Below the pieces are notes generated by a model. It did no database searches. It saw nothing but the letters and a program-made list of their open reading frames with translations, and was not told the DNA's origin. Below, in pieces: positions 13,157 through 13,766 of a DNA stretch of 13,766 bases. The stretch's first letter is position 1. Every line of letters starts with the position of its first letter. Origin of the DNA: an uncultured Oscillospiraceae bacterium (lineage in GTDB: Bacteria > Bacillota > Clostridia > UBA1212 > SIG427); the NCBI GenBank assembly GCA_902465325.1, contig CABQMV010000048.1:1-13766 (forward strand), read 5' to 3'. The position numbers and the translations under genes are program-made.

Positions 13157-13505
13157 GCACAGGAAGAATAAAAGCATTCCGACCGGAGGCATTGTACTAA
13201 TATATGTAATATCTTAATAAATCAAGTAGAACATTTATAGCTAGGAGCATTTCTACTGGGGAGAGATGTTGATACTCCGTATACCTCCGGTCGGGAGCCG
13301 GAATCGGTACAATCACTACGCTATGCCTAGGATTATACCATTTTTATTATATCAATTTACTATTGGATTGGGAAGAAGGATAATATACGACGCAATATAT
13401 TTTTTATTGTTACTAAAATAGTTTAATAGATTTCAGATTATCTCTTTAGAAATTCTTATATGCCGGTATAGCCCATAACTACGGGCTTTCCCGGCATTTT
13501 TCGTA
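13157..13505 (+). ncRNA. Candidate structured non-coding RNA, family unknown
   Basis: A region of about 350 bases without a convincing protein gene, between a promoter-like sequence and a terminator. Complementary segments on the plus strand are: P1, CCGACCGGAGG (13179-13189) with CCTCCGGTCGG (13284-13294), 11 perfect pairs; P3, AGTAGAA (13225-13231) with TTCTACT (13251-13257); P5, GGAG (13260-13263) with CTCC (13275-13278). Two pairings cross these: P2, ATTGTAC (13191-13197) with GTACAAT (13307-13313), and P4, CTAGG plus CAT in the P3 loop (13241-13250) with ATG plus CCTAG (13323-13330), extendable by TATA/TATA. A multi-stem RNA with two pseudoknots fits. The part from 13340 to 13459 is AT-rich with no structure seen. 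It does not match tmRNA, RNase P, SRP or common riboswitch motifs I know. The raiA-type RNAs of Firmicutes should be compared. The boundaries are inferred from promoter and terminator. Confidence 0.5.
13461..13504 (+). terminator. Rho-independent terminator (plus strand)
   Basis: ATGCCGG and CCGGCAT form the outer 7-bp stem, AGCCC and GGGCT an inner stem. The plus strand then reads TTTTTC. On the minus strand no T-run follows, so it serves rightward transcription, namely the candidate ncRNA, and not the integrase gene. Positions are good to within a base or two. Confidence 0.75.
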
Positions 13506-13592
13506 ACGGAAGAAGCTCACGTTTCCTCTCATAACCCCTCATGTTTTTGCGTCCTAAAGTAGTAGGAACGGTAGTAAATACCGGCTTCCTAT

Positions 13593-13766
13593 TTAGGCGG
13601 CAGCCTTGGTTTCCTCCGTGTTCTCCACGGTGGTTTCCGCAGCGGCTACGGCGGTTTCCGCCTTGGCCGCTTCCAGCCGTTCCATTTCCGCCTGTGCGGA
13701 ATTGAAAGTGGCGTGTGCGTAATAGTTCAGCGTCATAACGATGTTGGCGTGTCCCATGATGTACTG
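13593..13766 (-). CDS. Tyrosine recombinase/integrase, C-terminal part (runs off window)
   Basis: The last 57 residues of a minus-strand gene whose start lies beyond the right edge. The segment QYIMGHANIVMTLNYYAHA is the C-terminal catalytic motif of phage/ICE-type tyrosine recombinases: the His of GHANI, and the nucleophile, most likely the second Tyr of NYYAH. It is followed by an Ala/Glu/Lys/Thr-rich helical tail (about residues 25-57) of low complexity. The base composition is clearly more GC-rich than the flanking DNA, in keeping with acquired DNA. The gene's 3' end faces the spoIIID region, as is common for integrases next to their attachment site, so the end of an integrative element is probably between about 13505 and 13592. 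The element type is unknown. Confidence 0.8.
   Translation of the reverse strand, partial: QYIMGHANIVMTLNYYAHATFNSAQAEMERLEAAKAETAVAAAETTVENTEETKAAA

Noticed and set aside
13266..13421. 51-codon plus-strand frame inside the candidate ncRNA
   Set aside because: The purine-rich site GGGGAG lies only two bases from the ATG, the second half is AT-rich low-complexity hydrophobic sequence, and it overlaps the paired RNA segments. Kept only as a rival reading.

Overview
The window reads as chromosomal DNA of a spore-forming, anaerobic Clostridia, probably Lachnospiraceae-like. The evidence is the set of endospore genes (Spo0A family, SipL with LysM, a CotS-type coat kinase, SpoIIID), strong purine-rich ribosome binding sites, TTG starts, and a clostridial-type formate-THF ligase. 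No tRNA, rRNA or CRISPR array was seen. The taxonomic call is inference.

Left part (1-3896): a small XRE-type regulator (+) converges on a minus-strand cluster across a bidirectional terminator. In transcription order the cluster is a Spo0A-like regulator with a degraded receiver (3645-2848), a Spo0A-type regulator (2844-1966), a 36-residue membrane microprotein (1923-1813), a second Spo0A-like regulator with a Glu at the phosphorylation position (1838/1835-1113), and an L-fucose mutarotase (1074-646). A sigma-A-like promoter (3750-3779) and two palindromes lie upstream. Three Spo0A-family genes in tandem, with progressive loss of receiver residues, is the most unusual coding feature here.

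Middle (3897-10046): a VanZ-family membrane protein on an apparently leaderless transcript; a CotS/YutH-type coat kinase-like protein behind a good SigE-like promoter; formate-THF ligase (minus, sigma-A-like promoter); SipL (SPOCS/DUF3794 plus LysM) behind another SigE-like promoter; and ispE with its own sigma-A-like promoter.

Right part (10049-13029): rlmH, a WalJ/YycJ-type metallo-beta-lactamase-fold protein and murA form a tight minus-strand operon (TAATG and ATGA overlaps). Upstream of it is spoIIID, with its own terminator and a SigE-like promoter. The three SigE-like promoters (cotS-like, sipL, spoIIID) all have a 14-bp spacer, so part of the window looks like a mother-cell sporulation regulon.

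Far right (13030-13766): no convincing protein gene until 13593. A long palindrome sits between the spoIIID promoter and a divergent promoter-like sequence. This is followed by a block of long-range complementary segments, including two crossing (pseudoknot-type) pairings, and a Rho-independent terminator near 13460-13505. Together these suggest a structured non-coding RNA of about 350 nt that I cannot assign to a known family. The window ends in the C-terminus of a tyrosine recombinase, so an integrative element probably begins between the RNA and the window edge.
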